This document shows, one piece after another, positions 6,863-15,151 of a stretch of 28,009 nt of DNA. A program made the position numbers and the translations under genes. This DNA is from Myxococcota bacterium. GTDB lineage: Bacteria; Myxococcota_C; UBA6777. The DNA lies in contig CAUJFU010000176.1 of NCBI GenBank assembly GCA_963169055.1, forward strand, positions 1-28,009, given 5' to 3'. The notes beneath the pieces were generated by a model. The model worked only from the letters and a program-made list of their open reading frames with translations, had not been told where the DNA came from and did no database searches. Within the stretch, counting starts at the first letter, position 1. Each line of letters begins with the position of its first letter.

Positions 6863-8105
6863 TGGTCGCGTCGTCAACAGCAACGAAAGCGAGATCGCTG
6901 GACGCTTGTTGCGACGGGGGTTTCGGGTCTTACGCTCTACGACTGTAGGCGACGATCCCCAACGCCTCAAACAAGTGTTTGCCGAAGTCCAAGCGCGTGC
7001 CGATATCGCCATCGTCACGGGTGGACTCGGCCCCACAGATGACGATCGAACCGTCGCGATCTTGGCGGATTTAGCGCAAGTTCCGATCCGCCGAGAGCCT
7101 GCGCTGGTGGAAACGCTGCGGGCCTATTTTGCAGCGCTTCAGCGCCCACTCGGAGAGAGCAACCTCAAACAAGCGGATCTCCCTGAGGGAGCGCGTTCGC
7201 TGCTCAACCCCAACGGAACAGCCCCCGGTGTCGACATCACGATCGGCCATTGTCGCTTCTTTGCGATGCCGGGTGTCCCAAGCGAGACGAAGGCGATGCT
7301 TGAGGACAGCGTGATCCCTTGTCTGATCGAACAGGCAGGCCCCGCCCACGCCAAGCCTTTCGTCCGCGAGATCAAGTGTTTTGGCCTTGGGGAATCCAAA
7401 GCAGCCGACCTGTTGGCTGATCTCTATCCGCTCCCCGAGGGCTTGGAGATCGGCTATCGTGCGGCGCTACCCGAGATCCATATCCGCCTCCAAACCAACA
7501 TCAACGATGCCCAATCTGCCGAACAGATCGGCTCTACCTACACACAACACGTCCAAGATCGCCTTGCACCGTACATCTTTGGCTACGACGAAGACAACTT
7601 TGTGGAACTGCTCGCCCAACTCTTTCGACAACAAAACAAAACGCTCGCTCTTGCCGAGTCTTGTACAGGAGGCTTGATCGCCCGACAGATCACGGCTTTG
7701 GCGGGTTCGTCTGATTATTTCCTCTGTTCCGCAGTCACCTACAGCAATGCCTCAAAGAGCCGCATTCTTGGGGTTCCAGAAGCGCTGCTACAAGAACACG
7801 GAGCCGTCAGCGAAGCTGTTGCGCGTGCGATGGCCGAAGGCGCGTTGCGGATCAGCGGGGCTGATATCGCAGTGGCAGTGACGGGGATCGCAGGCCCTGA
7901 AGGAGGAACTCCCGAAAAGCCCGTAGGGACCGTTGATATCGCGGCTGCGACGGTGGAGAAAACATGGCACAGACGCTTTTTCTTTCCCGGGCAACGCCAC
8001 CGCGTTCAAATGATCACGGCCTATACTGCGCTCAATATGGCCCGTCGTATCCTCTTGGGCCTATCTCCCGTGCAATTCGAGACGCAAGAAAAAAAACGTG
8101 CTTAA
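6822..8105 (+). CDS. cinA: CinA: molybdopterin-binding-like domain plus PncC-type amidase domain
   Basis: This encodes 427 residues, close to the usual length of full CinA. The ATG at 6822 has GGGAG seven bases upstream and gives the typical opening MHIELIMTGEELLDGRVVNS. It lies inside the last 41 nt of the ATPase gene, implying co-transcription. The N-terminal MoaB/MogA-like (COG1058) domain carries VTGGLGPTDDDRT at 65-77. The C-terminal PncC domain carries AESCTGG at 278-284, then VTGIAGPEGGTPEKPVGTV and the final helix MITAYTALNMARRIL. The C-terminal domain family deamidates nicotinamide mononucleotide, recycling pyridine nucleotides. The N-terminal domain of related proteins has ADP-ribose pyrophosphatase activity. 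Both domains look intact, and the protein is probably cytoplasmic. Confidence 0.95.
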   Translation: MHIELIMTGEELLDGRVVNSNESEIAGRLLRRGFRVLRSTTVGDDPQRLKQVFAEVQARADIAIVTGGLGPTDDDRTVAILADLAQVPIRREPALVETLRAYFAALQRPLGESNLKQADLPEGARSLLNPNGTAPGVDITIGHCRFFAMPGVPSETKAMLEDSVIPCLIEQAGPAHAKPFVREIKCFGLGESKAADLLADLYPLPEGLEIGYRAALPEIHIRLQTNINDAQSAEQIGSTYTQHVQDRLAPYIFGYDEDNFVELLAQLFRQQNKTLALAESCTGGLIARQITALAGSSDYFLCSAVTYSNASKSRILGVPEALLQEHGAVSEAVARAMAEGALRISGADIAVAVTGIAGPEGGTPEKPVGTVDIAAATVEKTWHRRFFFPGQRHRVQMITAYTALNMARRILLGLSPVQFETQEKKRA

Positions 8106-8413
8106 CCCGTCTTTGTGTCGTTTGTGTGGCGAACCAAAAAAGAATCCTTGACGCACTCTCCCAAGGCGGCTACGTTGAAAAACAAATCCCTTTTGTGAGG
8201 TGCTGATGGTCCTCTGCTTTTCCTCCCTTTGCATCCTCTGTTTTTTTCGATTCCCCATCGAACAAGCCTTGTGCATTTCTCTCCTCTCTTTGTTTTCCCT
8301 CTTTGTTGTGTCCCTCTGTTTTTCTCCGATACTTCGCGGCAAATCAACACGATGCCCACAAGGCGCCCCCGCTGCGCCGATCTTCTGTTCCCTTCATCAC
8401 CAAGGAGGCTCGA
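8106..8413 (+). other. 308-bp spacer between cinA and YrdC-family gene
   Basis: No convincing gene is present. The second half is pyrimidine-rich on the plus strand and holds a short hydrophobic frame that lacks a ribosome site and runs into the next gene out of phase. A possible promoter lies at 8148-8176. No rho-independent terminator is evident after cinA. Confidence 0.5.
8148..8176 (+). promoter_or_regulatory. Possible sigma70-type promoter for YrdC-family gene
   Basis: TTGACG (8148-8153) and TACGTT (8171-8176) are separated by 17 bp. The -35 is good and the -10 weak. It would leave a leader of roughly 230 nt before the ATG at 8414, which is long, so confidence is modest. Confidence 0.35.
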
Positions 8414-9082
8414 ATGCGTATCATCTCTGTCGCCGAACTCCAACAATCCCCCCATCTCTACGATGAGATCGCAGACACCCTGCGCAAAAATGGCACCGTC
8501 TGTTTTCCAACCCACAGCACCTACCGCCTCGCCACACCGTTTCTCTCCGAAGAAGCCGTGATCAACGTTCTACAAATCAAACGACGCACCAACAAAGCCC
8601 CGTCGCTTGTGATGATCCCCAACGCACAAAAACTCAAGCAGATCACACGGCAAGTTTCACCCGAAGCCCGCTGCCTGATCGAACGTTTTTGGCCCGGCCC
8701 CCTGACTTTGCTGTTTGAGATGGGCGATCACATCCCAAAGAAGATCGTCAAAAACCTCCAAAACAACGGTGTAATCGGTGTCCGTGTCCCCGAACACCCG
8801 ATCTCTCGCCGCATCGTCGAAGCCTTCGATGCGCCTCTGTTGATCTCCAGCGCCAACCTCGCCCGCAAACGCGGCGAAACCTCGGAAGCTCAAGTTCGCA
8901 AAAACTTCGGACAATGGATCGATATCTTGATCAGCGCAGGCGATCTTTCAGGCGAAGGTTCGTCCACCGTCGTGGACGTCACCCGCACGCCCCCCCGCAT
9001 CACTCGCCAAGGCATCCTCGACGAACAGCAGATCCTCTCCGCTTGGCAACCCAACCTCGATAGCACCCGCGCTGTCGCGTAA
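8414..9082 (+). CDS. YrdC/Sua5/YciO-family protein, divergent
   Basis: This encodes 222 residues. The ATG at 8414 follows AAGGAGG with ideal spacing. The family makes threonylcarbamoyl-AMP for the universal tRNA t6A modification (TsaC/Sua5) or has an unknown role (YciO). The fold signature is clear: VISVAEL-type start, a PT..TY block at 32-37, IKRRTNKAPS at 55-64, FWPGPLTLLFE, GVRVPEHPISRRIV, LLISSANLARKRGET and STVVDVT near the C-terminus. The key N-terminal motif, normally close to PTDTVYGL, reads PTHSTYRL, with Asp to His and Gly to Arg, and the SAN segment lacks the usual SG..P. The length corresponds to a stand-alone YrdC domain. It may be a YciO-like paralogue rather than the essential TsaC. 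Confidence 0.85.
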   Translation: MRIISVAELQQSPHLYDEIADTLRKNGTVCFPTHSTYRLATPFLSEEAVINVLQIKRRTNKAPSLVMIPNAQKLKQITRQVSPEARCLIERFWPGPLTLLFEMGDHIPKKIVKNLQNNGVIGVRVPEHPISRRIVEAFDAPLLISSANLARKRGETSEAQVRKNFGQWIDILISAGDLSGEGSSTVVDVTRTPPRITRQGILDEQQILSAWQPNLDSTRAVA

Positions 9083-9144
9083 ATGCCTTGACGCTGTTTT
9101 CGCCGACGCTCCACCCATCAAAAAAGCCACACCACTCAAAAGCC

Positions 9145-9999
9145 TCATATATCGGGCGTCAAGATCACTTCGGCGACACGAACGCTATGCCCCAAGATGC
9201 AGACCGCAACAGGGATCGCCGCTCGATGACACGGGGCTGTTTCGATGTGGACAGCAAGCGCGGTGGTCTCGCCGCCCACTCCACCTGGTCCCATCTTGAG
9301 GGCGTTTACGGCGTTCAACATCTCTTGTTCCAAGCGGGCGTATTCTAGGCGCGTATGAGGCTTTCCAACAGGACGCAACAGCCCTCCACGCGCCAAGCGA
9401 GCCACCTCGTCCAAAGAAGCGCCGATGCCCACCCCGACCAACACAGGCGGATTGCACCAAGGCCCCGCTTGCAACACGGCCTGTCTTACAAATTCCACCA
9501 ACTCGCGTTCTGCAAACCCCGCCTCCAACACGCCCAAACGACTGCTCAACTCGCTCAAGGCAGAGGCACGCATACAGATCATCCGCAACTCGGATCCTTC
9601 GACGATTTGCAGATGGACGCTCGCTGGAATCCTGTCCGTGATTAGGCTCTTGACATCCAAAGGATCTTGGAGGATCGGCGAAAAACTCGGATATTGGAGG
9701 AAGGCTTGTTTGACCCCTTCCTCCACAGCCTGAGGCAACAAGCCATCCTCCATCCCCAACTCGCTCCCCATCTCCACAAACCAGATCGGAATCCCTGTAT
9801 CTCGACATAAAGGGACTTCGCCCTTGCTCGCGAGGATGGCGTTTTCCAACAACAGGCCGATATATGTCCGAGCGGGTTCTTCTTCGCGTTCCCACGCCCG
9901 TTCAAGAGCGAGGCGGATATCCTCACGCAAATGAAAATGTGTCTCCAAAAATAGCTCTTTGGCTGCCTCGACGACGGCATCAAAAGGTACGGCTCGCAT
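9145..9999 (-). CDS. Class I fumarase / tartrate dehydratase-type Fe-S hydro-lyase, alpha subunit
   Basis: This encodes 284 residues. I chose the ATG at 9999 because AGAAGAG lies about eight bases upstream; a TTG one codon earlier is also possible. It matches the N-terminal (alpha) half of class I fumarase and L-tartrate dehydratase. The three expected [4Fe-4S] cysteines are visible: Cys65 in PLCRDTGIP, Cys182 in CNPPVLVGVGIG and Cys257 in ETAPCHRAAIPVAVC. GPGGVGGETTALAV is also present. The family adds or removes water across a double bond, as in fumarate to malate. It is a separate alpha chain, and no beta subunit (C-terminal swivel domain) is encoded in this window. The segment GSELRMICMRASALSEL departs from the usual GSEN-type motif, so the substrate is uncertain. 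The gene starts 18 nt after the parvulin lipoprotein gene and is probably co-transcribed with it. Confidence 0.85.
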   Translation of the reverse strand: MRAVPFDAVVEAAKELFLETHFHLREDIRLALERAWEREEEPARTYIGLLLENAILASKGEVPLCRDTGIPIWFVEMGSELGMEDGLLPQAVEEGVKQAFLQYPSFSPILQDPLDVKSLITDRIPASVHLQIVEGSELRMICMRASALSELSSRLGVLEAGFAERELVEFVRQAVLQAGPWCNPPVLVGVGIGASLDEVARLARGGLLRPVGKPHTRLEYARLEQEMLNAVNALKMGPGGVGGETTALAVHIETAPCHRAAIPVAVCILGHSVRVAEVILTPDI

Positions 10000-10017
10000 C
10001 AAAGATCTCTTCTTTCT

Positions 10018-11307
10018 CTAAGGCTTTGGGGGCTGTGGCGAAGTTCCCTTGCTTGACAATTTTTCTATCTTTTCCAAGCGTTTGGGGAAGAGCTTGGCGT
10101 GGTAGTTGGCCAACAATCGATTGAGCCAATGTTGGAACATCTCTTTCTTTTGTAGTTCGTAGATCTCTTTGCGTAGCATCCCTTCGACTTCTGCGTAGGT
10201 CTTCTTTTCTAGCGGCAAACTCCCAAGGCGCAAGATCAGGTGGTTTCCAAAAGAAGTCTCAACGAGGCCCGATATCTCACCGTCCTTGAGGGCGTAAGCT
10301 GCCTTTGCAAAGGGTCGCACAACGTTGAAAAAGCCGTTGGTTTCGCGCTCAGGAAAAGGCGGGATCTCTTCGTAGCGCAAGGCGGTTTGGGGGCGCGTTC
10401 GAAAGCGTTGCGCGAAATAAAGAAGGTAACGACGGGCCGATGCCGACATCGGCTGCTCGAATTGTGGCCCCTTCTCACCTTTCCATCCGCCCAAAAGTTT
10501 TCGTGCTTCAGGACAAAAAGTGCAAAGGATATCCTGAGACACTTGAGGCAATAACTCCCGAAGTAAGGGCAACATCGCCGCACTTGTCATCTTGGGATCG
10601 AGTTCTAAAGCGGACTGAAGCGTCTGCCCCAATTTGATCAGCGAGGGATGAGGGCGATTGTGCTCTTGAAGAAAAGGCCGCACCACACGTTCAAAGTCGG
10701 CCTTGGTTCGGGCCTTGGCAGCGTGCAGCGAGCGGAGGACATTTCGTAAGATATCTGTGCGTCGTTGAAACTCGGCGTCAAGGATCGCTTGTTCGGCGGG
10801 TGGGATGGGAGGAAGCGGCACGCCGCGACGTTTGTGTTGATGCGACGGATGCTTGGGACGTTCGGCAAGCAAATGAACTGTCCGCAACAGCACAGGCTTC
10901 ACGAATTCAGGCAAGCGTGCGTTGTATACCTCAAGCACAAGTCCTGCGGGGATCGAGCTTGGGTTGTACTCTTGCTCAAATCCGACTTTGAGCAAACGCA
11001 GGATCTGCATTTTTTGTGTTTGTTCGCGAACTTGCCGTGAAGTCAAAAGTCCCCGGTTGACGGCTTCTTTCCACAAGATCTCTTCGTCGATCCATGCTTG
11101 CAAAAAAGCAGCAGGTTCGATCGACGAACCCGCCGCTCGATAACGCGCAAGAAAATCTTTTTCGTAGAGAGGTTGGTTTCCAATCCAAGCCAACACGGGG
11201 CCTTGGGTTGGAGTTGGGGTAGGGGACGACTCACGGGGCGTTCGCTCGCATGCGCTTAAACCCATCCAAAGCACAAGCCCCCACAAAACCACACGGCAAA
11301 CGTCCAT
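10018..11307 (-). CDS. Lipoprotein with split parvulin-type peptidyl-prolyl isomerase domain
   Basis: This encodes 429 residues. The ATG at 11307 has AAGGG upstream. Residues 1-20 are a lipoprotein signal with lipobox LSAC, so Cys20 should be acylated. A Pro/Ser/Thr linker follows to about residue 36. Residues 40-130 resemble the helical chaperone part of SurA/PrsA/PpiD proteins (IDEEILWKEAVNRGLL). A parvulin core appears in two pieces: a first strand near 135-150 (VKPVLLRTVHLLAER) and the later half at 327-362 (FAKAAYALKDGEISG, then FGNHLILRLG). About 175 residues separate them, far more than a normal parvulin. A basic C-terminal helix follows. It probably acts as a periplasmic foldase or chaperone for envelope proteins. 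Catalytic activity is unproven. Confidence 0.8.
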   Translation of the reverse strand: MDVCRVVLWGLVLWMGLSACERTPRESSPTPTPTQGPVLAWIGNQPLYEKDFLARYRAAGSSIEPAAFLQAWIDEEILWKEAVNRGLLTSRQVREQTQKMQILRLLKVGFEQEYNPSSIPAGLVLEVYNARLPEFVKPVLLRTVHLLAERPKHPSHQHKRRGVPLPPIPPAEQAILDAEFQRRTDILRNVLRSLHAAKARTKADFERVVRPFLQEHNRPHPSLIKLGQTLQSALELDPKMTSAAMLPLLRELLPQVSQDILCTFCPEARKLLGGWKGEKGPQFEQPMSASARRYLLYFAQRFRTRPQTALRYEEIPPFPERETNGFFNVVRPFAKAAYALKDGEISGLVETSFGNHLILRLGSLPLEKKTYAEVEGMLRKEIYELQKKEMFQHWLNRLLANYHAKLFPKRLEKIEKLSSKGTSPQPPKP

Positions 11308-11491
11308 GATCAGCCCTTTTTTGGTCCGCGATGGCGGAGGAGAAAAGAATCAAGCCAACAGACATGGGAGGAAGAACAAGCAAGCACATCTGCCCGGCCT
11401 CCAAAGTCCCCGACGATTGGGTTCAAACATGGGTAGAAGGGGGTGTATGTCGAGAGGCAAGAAGAAAAGGGCAGGAAAAGAAAAGCATCCA

Positions 11492-11959
11492 TCAATGGTG
11501 CTTGTTAAAGATCATGATGCGTGTTTTGTCTTCAAACACGACAACCATCTTGTGTGCATCCAAAAGCTCCGTCACAACGCCGGGACCGAACTTGCTATGA
11601 TCGAGCAGATCGCCTTGTGCAAACTGCGCGTTCATCTCATAAGTGCGGGATTTCTCTCTGTTGGTTCCGTCGATCAGCTTTTGCCATTGGACTTGGGGAG
11701 ATTCTACGACTTTTTTTGAGGCGCGTTTGGGAGCCGCTGAAGCGGTGGAAGACGAGCTCGACGAGCGTTTCTCACCTGCGGCCTTTGGAGGATCAGGGCG
11801 AAAGTTGCGTTCTCGCTTTTCTGAACAAGTGCAGATGACACGGGCAGGGATTCCATCGGCACCCACAGCCTTCACGTGATGAAGGTGCATCTCCTTGCAC
11901 TTGGTACACCAAGACATAACCTCGTCTCCAGCCTTGTAGGCTGTGGTTGCGGTTGCCAT
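11492..11959 (-). CDS. Zinc-ribbon protein with C-terminal Tudor-like domain
   Basis: This encodes 155 residues. The ATG at 11959 has AAGGAG seven bases upstream, and an in-frame upstream extension is not needed. The N-terminal part has a possible four-cysteine zinc site: CTKC (with HLHHV after it), then CTC. A Ser/Lys-rich flexible linker with a run of serines follows at about 60-90. The C-terminal 40 residues (GDLLDHSKFGPGVVTELLD, then VVVFEDKTR) resemble the small beta-barrel Tudor/KOW-like module that ends UvrD-type helicases and some transcription-coupling proteins. No enzyme motif is visible. I infer a nucleic-acid- or RNA-polymerase-associated small protein in the cytoplasm. It has its own strong promoter (12035-12063) and a hairpin leader, which suggests high expression. 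Confidence 0.75.
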   Translation of the reverse strand: MATATTAYKAGDEVMSWCTKCKEMHLHHVKAVGADGIPARVICTCSEKRERNFRPDPPKAAGEKRSSSSSSTASAAPKRASKKVVESPQVQWQKLIDGTNREKSRTYEMNAQFAQGDLLDHSKFGPGVVTELLDAHKMVVVFEDKTRIMIFNKHH

Positions 11960-12005
11960 TCCTTTGCTCCTTCGCTCTTTCGCGCAGATACAATACATCT
12001 TTGAG

Positions 12006-12024
12006 TGCCGCAATGCCTGCGGCA
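12006..12024 (-). promoter_or_regulatory. 5'-leader hairpin of zinc-ribbon gene
   Basis: TGCCGCA and TGCGGCA form a perfect 7-bp stem around a 5-nt loop. The stem starts within a few bases of the transcription start predicted from the promoter at 12035-12063 and lies 47 nt before the ATG at 11959. A hairpin at the extreme 5' end of an mRNA can protect it from decay. It is not followed by a T-run, so a terminator is unlikely. Confidence 0.55.
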
Positions 12025-12034
12025 GCGAGGCGGG

Positions 12035-12063
12035 ATTCTAGCGAAGAAACAAGCAAAAGTCAA
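12035..12063 (-). promoter_or_regulatory. Strong sigma70-type promoter for zinc-ribbon gene
   Basis: On the minus strand TTGACT (12063-12058) and TAGAAT (12040-12035) are separated by exactly 17 bp, close to consensus. It sits in the 120-bp spacer after the DUF2723 gene, so the zinc-ribbon gene can be transcribed independently of it. Confidence 0.7.
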
Positions 12064-12079
12064 TCTTCGTTTCGCCCGA

Positions 12080-14047
12080 TCACTTGCGCGGCGGCAAAGG
12101 TGTGAGGGTATCAAGGTGAGGTTGCAAGCGTTTTTGCAAAATACGCAGCTTTTGTTCGTGGCCCTGCCAACGCAACGCATACACGATCTCTTGCTTGGCG
12201 GCACGCCAGCGCCCGCTTTGAAGGTAAGCTTGAGCATGAAGGATGTGCGTCGTTTGCAACCGCTCTCGCAACAAGGCATTGGACTGCCACGCAGCCCCCA
12301 ACAAGGCATAAGCCTCTTGCCAAAAGCGCCGCTGTTGCTCGGCCATTCGCTCGTCGTCTTCGGCACGTCCCCGAGCATCGCGTGCCACCGGATTCTCAGG
12401 ATCCCATGTAAACAACAGACCCGTTGGATAGGCTGTTTGTGCGATCCATTCGGGCAGGTCCTCAAACCACTCCAAACAAACGGGACGCCCTTCTGCGATA
12501 TTTCGCAGTTCATCAAAGAGGCGCAACAGCTCTCTCTCTTGAAGCCGTCGCAACAGACGAACGGGCGGGGCGGATCGCAAAAGGCGCGCCCGTACAAAAT
12601 GAGGCGCATCACGCAAATCACGCGGAATATAGGTCACATCAGGGCGTTGTCGCTCAATCGCTTGTCGGTACAGCAGCAAGACCGTGTGATGGGCCTCTCG
12701 GGTGAGTACGAGCGCATCACGCGGAAGCAACTCCTCCATCAACTCGCTCCACAAAAGAGCGGTCTGTGTGTCTCGTGGACGACAACACCCTCCTTTCTGT
12801 GAGGCCGATGCCACGGGAAACAAGAGGCGCCCGATTCCCCGCTCGCAAGACGAGCAAGGAAAAAGATGTAGCCCCCACCCCGATATCAAAAGAACGCAGG
12901 CCGCCGCCGCCATCATCCGACGTTTCCAACGCTGCGCAAGCCAAAACAACGCGATCGCGACAGACCATCCCAACACCAACAACGAAGGGATGAAAAGACC
13001 TTGCGAGGACACTTCTTCCACAGAAGCCCCAGCCATCCACGCTCCCCACGGCCCCACCATGCACCACACCCACAACGCAATCCCTACACTCCGCACCCGA
13101 CCCCAAGCAACACACAGCCCCACAAAACCCAGAACAAAAAACCACCCACCCGCTTGAGAAAAAAACCATCCCACGACTCCACGCACGCTTTGCGAAAAAG
13201 CCCAACTCTTCGGGGGTATCTCTTTGCGCTTCGCCTCCCCCAAAGAGATATCCAGAAAAGGAGTTTGTGATGAAACAAGCCGATCTTTGCGAACCGAAAA
13301 GGAGGGGATGTTGTTCGATCTCGGCCCCAAGGCTGCTTGTGTTTGCAACCAAGAATCCGCTCCCTGCGATGCCCGTACAGGCAGGTACAGAAAGCTACCG
13401 AACCCCACCAAGAACAAGCCAACGCCCACACACGCATGCCCCCAACGCAAACGACTTCGTCTTCCCCAACACAGCAGACCTCCCCCGCACAGATACCCCA
13501 CCGAGGGCCACGGAAACATCGCCAACGCTAAACCAAAAAAAAGAACGGCCAACCCTCCCCCTCGTGAGAGGCGCAACGGCTCCGGCAACAACCACCACGC
13601 CAGACTGCGCTCCCATGCCGCACACAACAACACAACGTACACCGCCACAAAACCCGGATGATTCGCCTGCATACAAACCGCCACCGAACCCATCACCACA
13701 CCCACCCCACACAAAACCATCCACCGCCCCCAAACTCCCCGCCCTTCGACTCCAAACAACAACACCAACAGATGCACACCCGCTTGAAAAGACAGCCACG
13801 CAGCGACAGCCAAGAAAAAAGCAGAGGCGACCGTCATCCGAAACGAAAGAGAACCCAACGGCAATAACGCAAACCCATGCCCCAACATCAGCGCCAAAGG
13901 CCCACCCATCGGATGTGTCTCGCGCAATGAAAAGGTCGCAGCCACCACCCCCGGAGCATCCACTCCTTCAGGAGAAGCACCCGCCATCCACAGCCAAAAG
14001 CCGAACGGCAACGCAAACGCCAACCAACCGAGCCGATCCATCCACAT
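12080..14047 (-). CDS. DUF2723-family polytopic membrane protein (glycosyltransferase-like)
   Basis: This encodes 655 residues. The ATG at 14047 has GGGGAG upstream; a second ATG two codons on is also possible. Roughly the first 400 residues are a series of very hydrophobic Trp/Gly/Val-rich helices, about a dozen membrane spans. The rest is a soluble helical domain ending in a TPR-like segment (HILHAQAYLQSGRWRAAKQEI). The opening block DAPGVVAATFSLRETHPMGG followed by LGHGFALLPLG aligns with the DUF2723 signature, which is usually DSGE...A...HPPGYP...LLG. In related GT-C enzymes the acidic residues there act in lipid-linked sugar transfer. Here the Glu is replaced by Val and the second Pro by Met, so activity may be altered. 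It follows the HDAC-family gene after 60 nt. The coding strand is strikingly G-rich. Confidence 0.75.
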   Translation of the reverse strand: MWMDRLGWLAFALPFGFWLWMAGASPEGVDAPGVVAATFSLRETHPMGGPLALMLGHGFALLPLGSLSFRMTVASAFFLAVAAWLSFQAGVHLLVLLFGVEGRGVWGRWMVLCGVGVVMGSVAVCMQANHPGFVAVYVVLLCAAWERSLAWWLLPEPLRLSRGGGLAVLFFGLALAMFPWPSVGYLCGGGLLCWGRRSRLRWGHACVGVGLFLVGFGSFLYLPVRASQGADSWLQTQAALGPRSNNIPSFSVRKDRLVSSQTPFLDISLGEAKRKEIPPKSWAFSQSVRGVVGWFFSQAGGWFFVLGFVGLCVAWGRVRSVGIALWVWCMVGPWGAWMAGASVEEVSSQGLFIPSLLVLGWSVAIALFWLAQRWKRRMMAAAACVLLISGWGLHLFPCSSCERGIGRLLFPVASASQKGGCCRPRDTQTALLWSELMEELLPRDALVLTREAHHTVLLLYRQAIERQRPDVTYIPRDLRDAPHFVRARLLRSAPPVRLLRRLQERELLRLFDELRNIAEGRPVCLEWFEDLPEWIAQTAYPTGLLFTWDPENPVARDARGRAEDDERMAEQQRRFWQEAYALLGAAWQSNALLRERLQTTHILHAQAYLQSGRWRAAKQEIVYALRWQGHEQKLRILQKRLQPHLDTLTPLPPRK

Positions 14048-14107
14048 CAGACACTTCTCCCCGCTCCGCTCAAAAAACCGATAATCCGGGAGAAAAACCT
14101 TCTTTGC

Positions 14108-15151
14108 TCAACCTTTGAAACCGTACACCGCCAACAACGCCTTGCTTGCCTCCAAAACGCTACGTGATGCTGCCCCCGCAAGCTGCGGATCACCCGACAA
14201 TTCGACGTCATCCCCCAAAAAAACACGCAACGTCGCAACCACCGAAGAAGACAAGCCTTCGAGATCATATCCCCCCTCCAAAAAGGCCGCGATCCGCCCT
14301 CCACACAAACGCTCCGCCAACGCGCACAGATCGTATGCCATCGCTGCAAATCCCCCCGCGCTCAGACGCATCATCGCCAACGGATCGCGGCGATGCGCAT
14401 CATAACCCGCTGATATCAAGATCATCTCTGGCTCAAATTGCTCCGCCATCGGCACAATCCACGACTGAAACAACAAGCGGTAGTCATGATCACTCATCCC
14501 CATCGGAAGCGGCAAATTCACCGTGCGCCCTTTGGCTCGCCCCACGCCCACTTCTTCAAGCGCCCCCGTACCCGGATAAAACGGATACTGATGCAGCGAC
14601 ACAAACAATATACGCGGATCATCTTCGAGGATGTGTTGTGTACCGTTGCCGTGATGCACATCCCAGTCGACGATCATCACGCGTGTTGCGCCTTCTTCGG
14701 CCATCAACGCACGCGCAGCAAGAGCAATGTTCCCAAAAAAGCAAAACCCCATGGCCTTGTCGCGCTCGGCATGATGCCCCGGCGGGCGCACCAACGCCAT
14801 GCCGCGATCGACTTCACGACGCCACACCGCACGCGCAAGATCCACCGATCCCCCCACAGCACGCAACGCCGCTGGCACCGTCCCCGAAGAAGCGTGCGTA
14901 TCGGGATCAAAGCTCACATGGCTTCGGCCTCGGGCCGCCATCACTTGATCGATGTGTTCTGCGGTATGACAACGCAACAATTCATCACGCGTCGCTTCGC
15001 GTGCAGGAACTTGTACAAAGCGCTCCCACATCCCTTCTTCGATCAACGCTTCACGGATCGCCACCAAACGCTCCGCTCGTTCTGGGTGTCCTTCTCCTGC
15101 GTCGTGCTGCAAAAACGCCGCATCCCACACCATACCGACACGATACGCCAT
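14108..15151 (-). CDS. Histone-deacetylase-family zinc hydrolase
   Basis: This encodes 347 residues. The ATG at 15151 has AAAGGA nine bases upstream and starts at the domain boundary (MAYRVGMVWDAAFLQHD). An 18-codon upstream extension is open but basic and atypical. All core motifs are present: GHPERAERL (21-29), PPGHHAERD with the His126-His127 pair, VDWDVHHGNG (161-170) with zinc ligands Asp164 and His166, AGYDAHRRDPL with Asp251, and EGGYDLEGL near the C-terminus. This is the arginase/deacetylase fold. Bacterial members remove acetyl or related acyl groups from polyamines, small amides or proteins (AcuC, acetylpolyamine amidohydrolase and HDAH types). Sequence motifs alone do not choose among these. 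It looks fully active, cytoplasmic, and is first in the minus-strand run. Confidence 0.93.
   Translation of the reverse strand: MAYRVGMVWDAAFLQHDAGEGHPERAERLVAIREALIEEGMWERFVQVPAREATRDELLRCHTAEHIDQVMAARGRSHVSFDPDTHASSGTVPAALRAVGGSVDLARAVWRREVDRGMALVRPPGHHAERDKAMGFCFFGNIALAARALMAEEGATRVMIVDWDVHHGNGTQHILEDDPRILFVSLHQYPFYPGTGALEEVGVGRAKGRTVNLPLPMGMSDHDYRLLFQSWIVPMAEQFEPEMILISAGYDAHRRDPLAMMRLSAGGFAAMAYDLCALAERLCGGRIAAFLEGGYDLEGLSSSVVATLRVFLGDDVELSGDPQLAGAASRSVLEASKALLAVYGFKG

Noticed and set aside
8200-8466. 88-codon hydrophobic frame before the YrdC-family gene
   Set aside because: It reflects a pyrimidine-rich spacer, has no ribosome site, and overlaps the well-supported ATG at 8414 out of frame.
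13267-14118. 283-codon plus-strand frame rich in Pro and Thr
   Set aside because: It is a shadow of the G-rich minus-strand membrane-protein gene, caused by strand composition.
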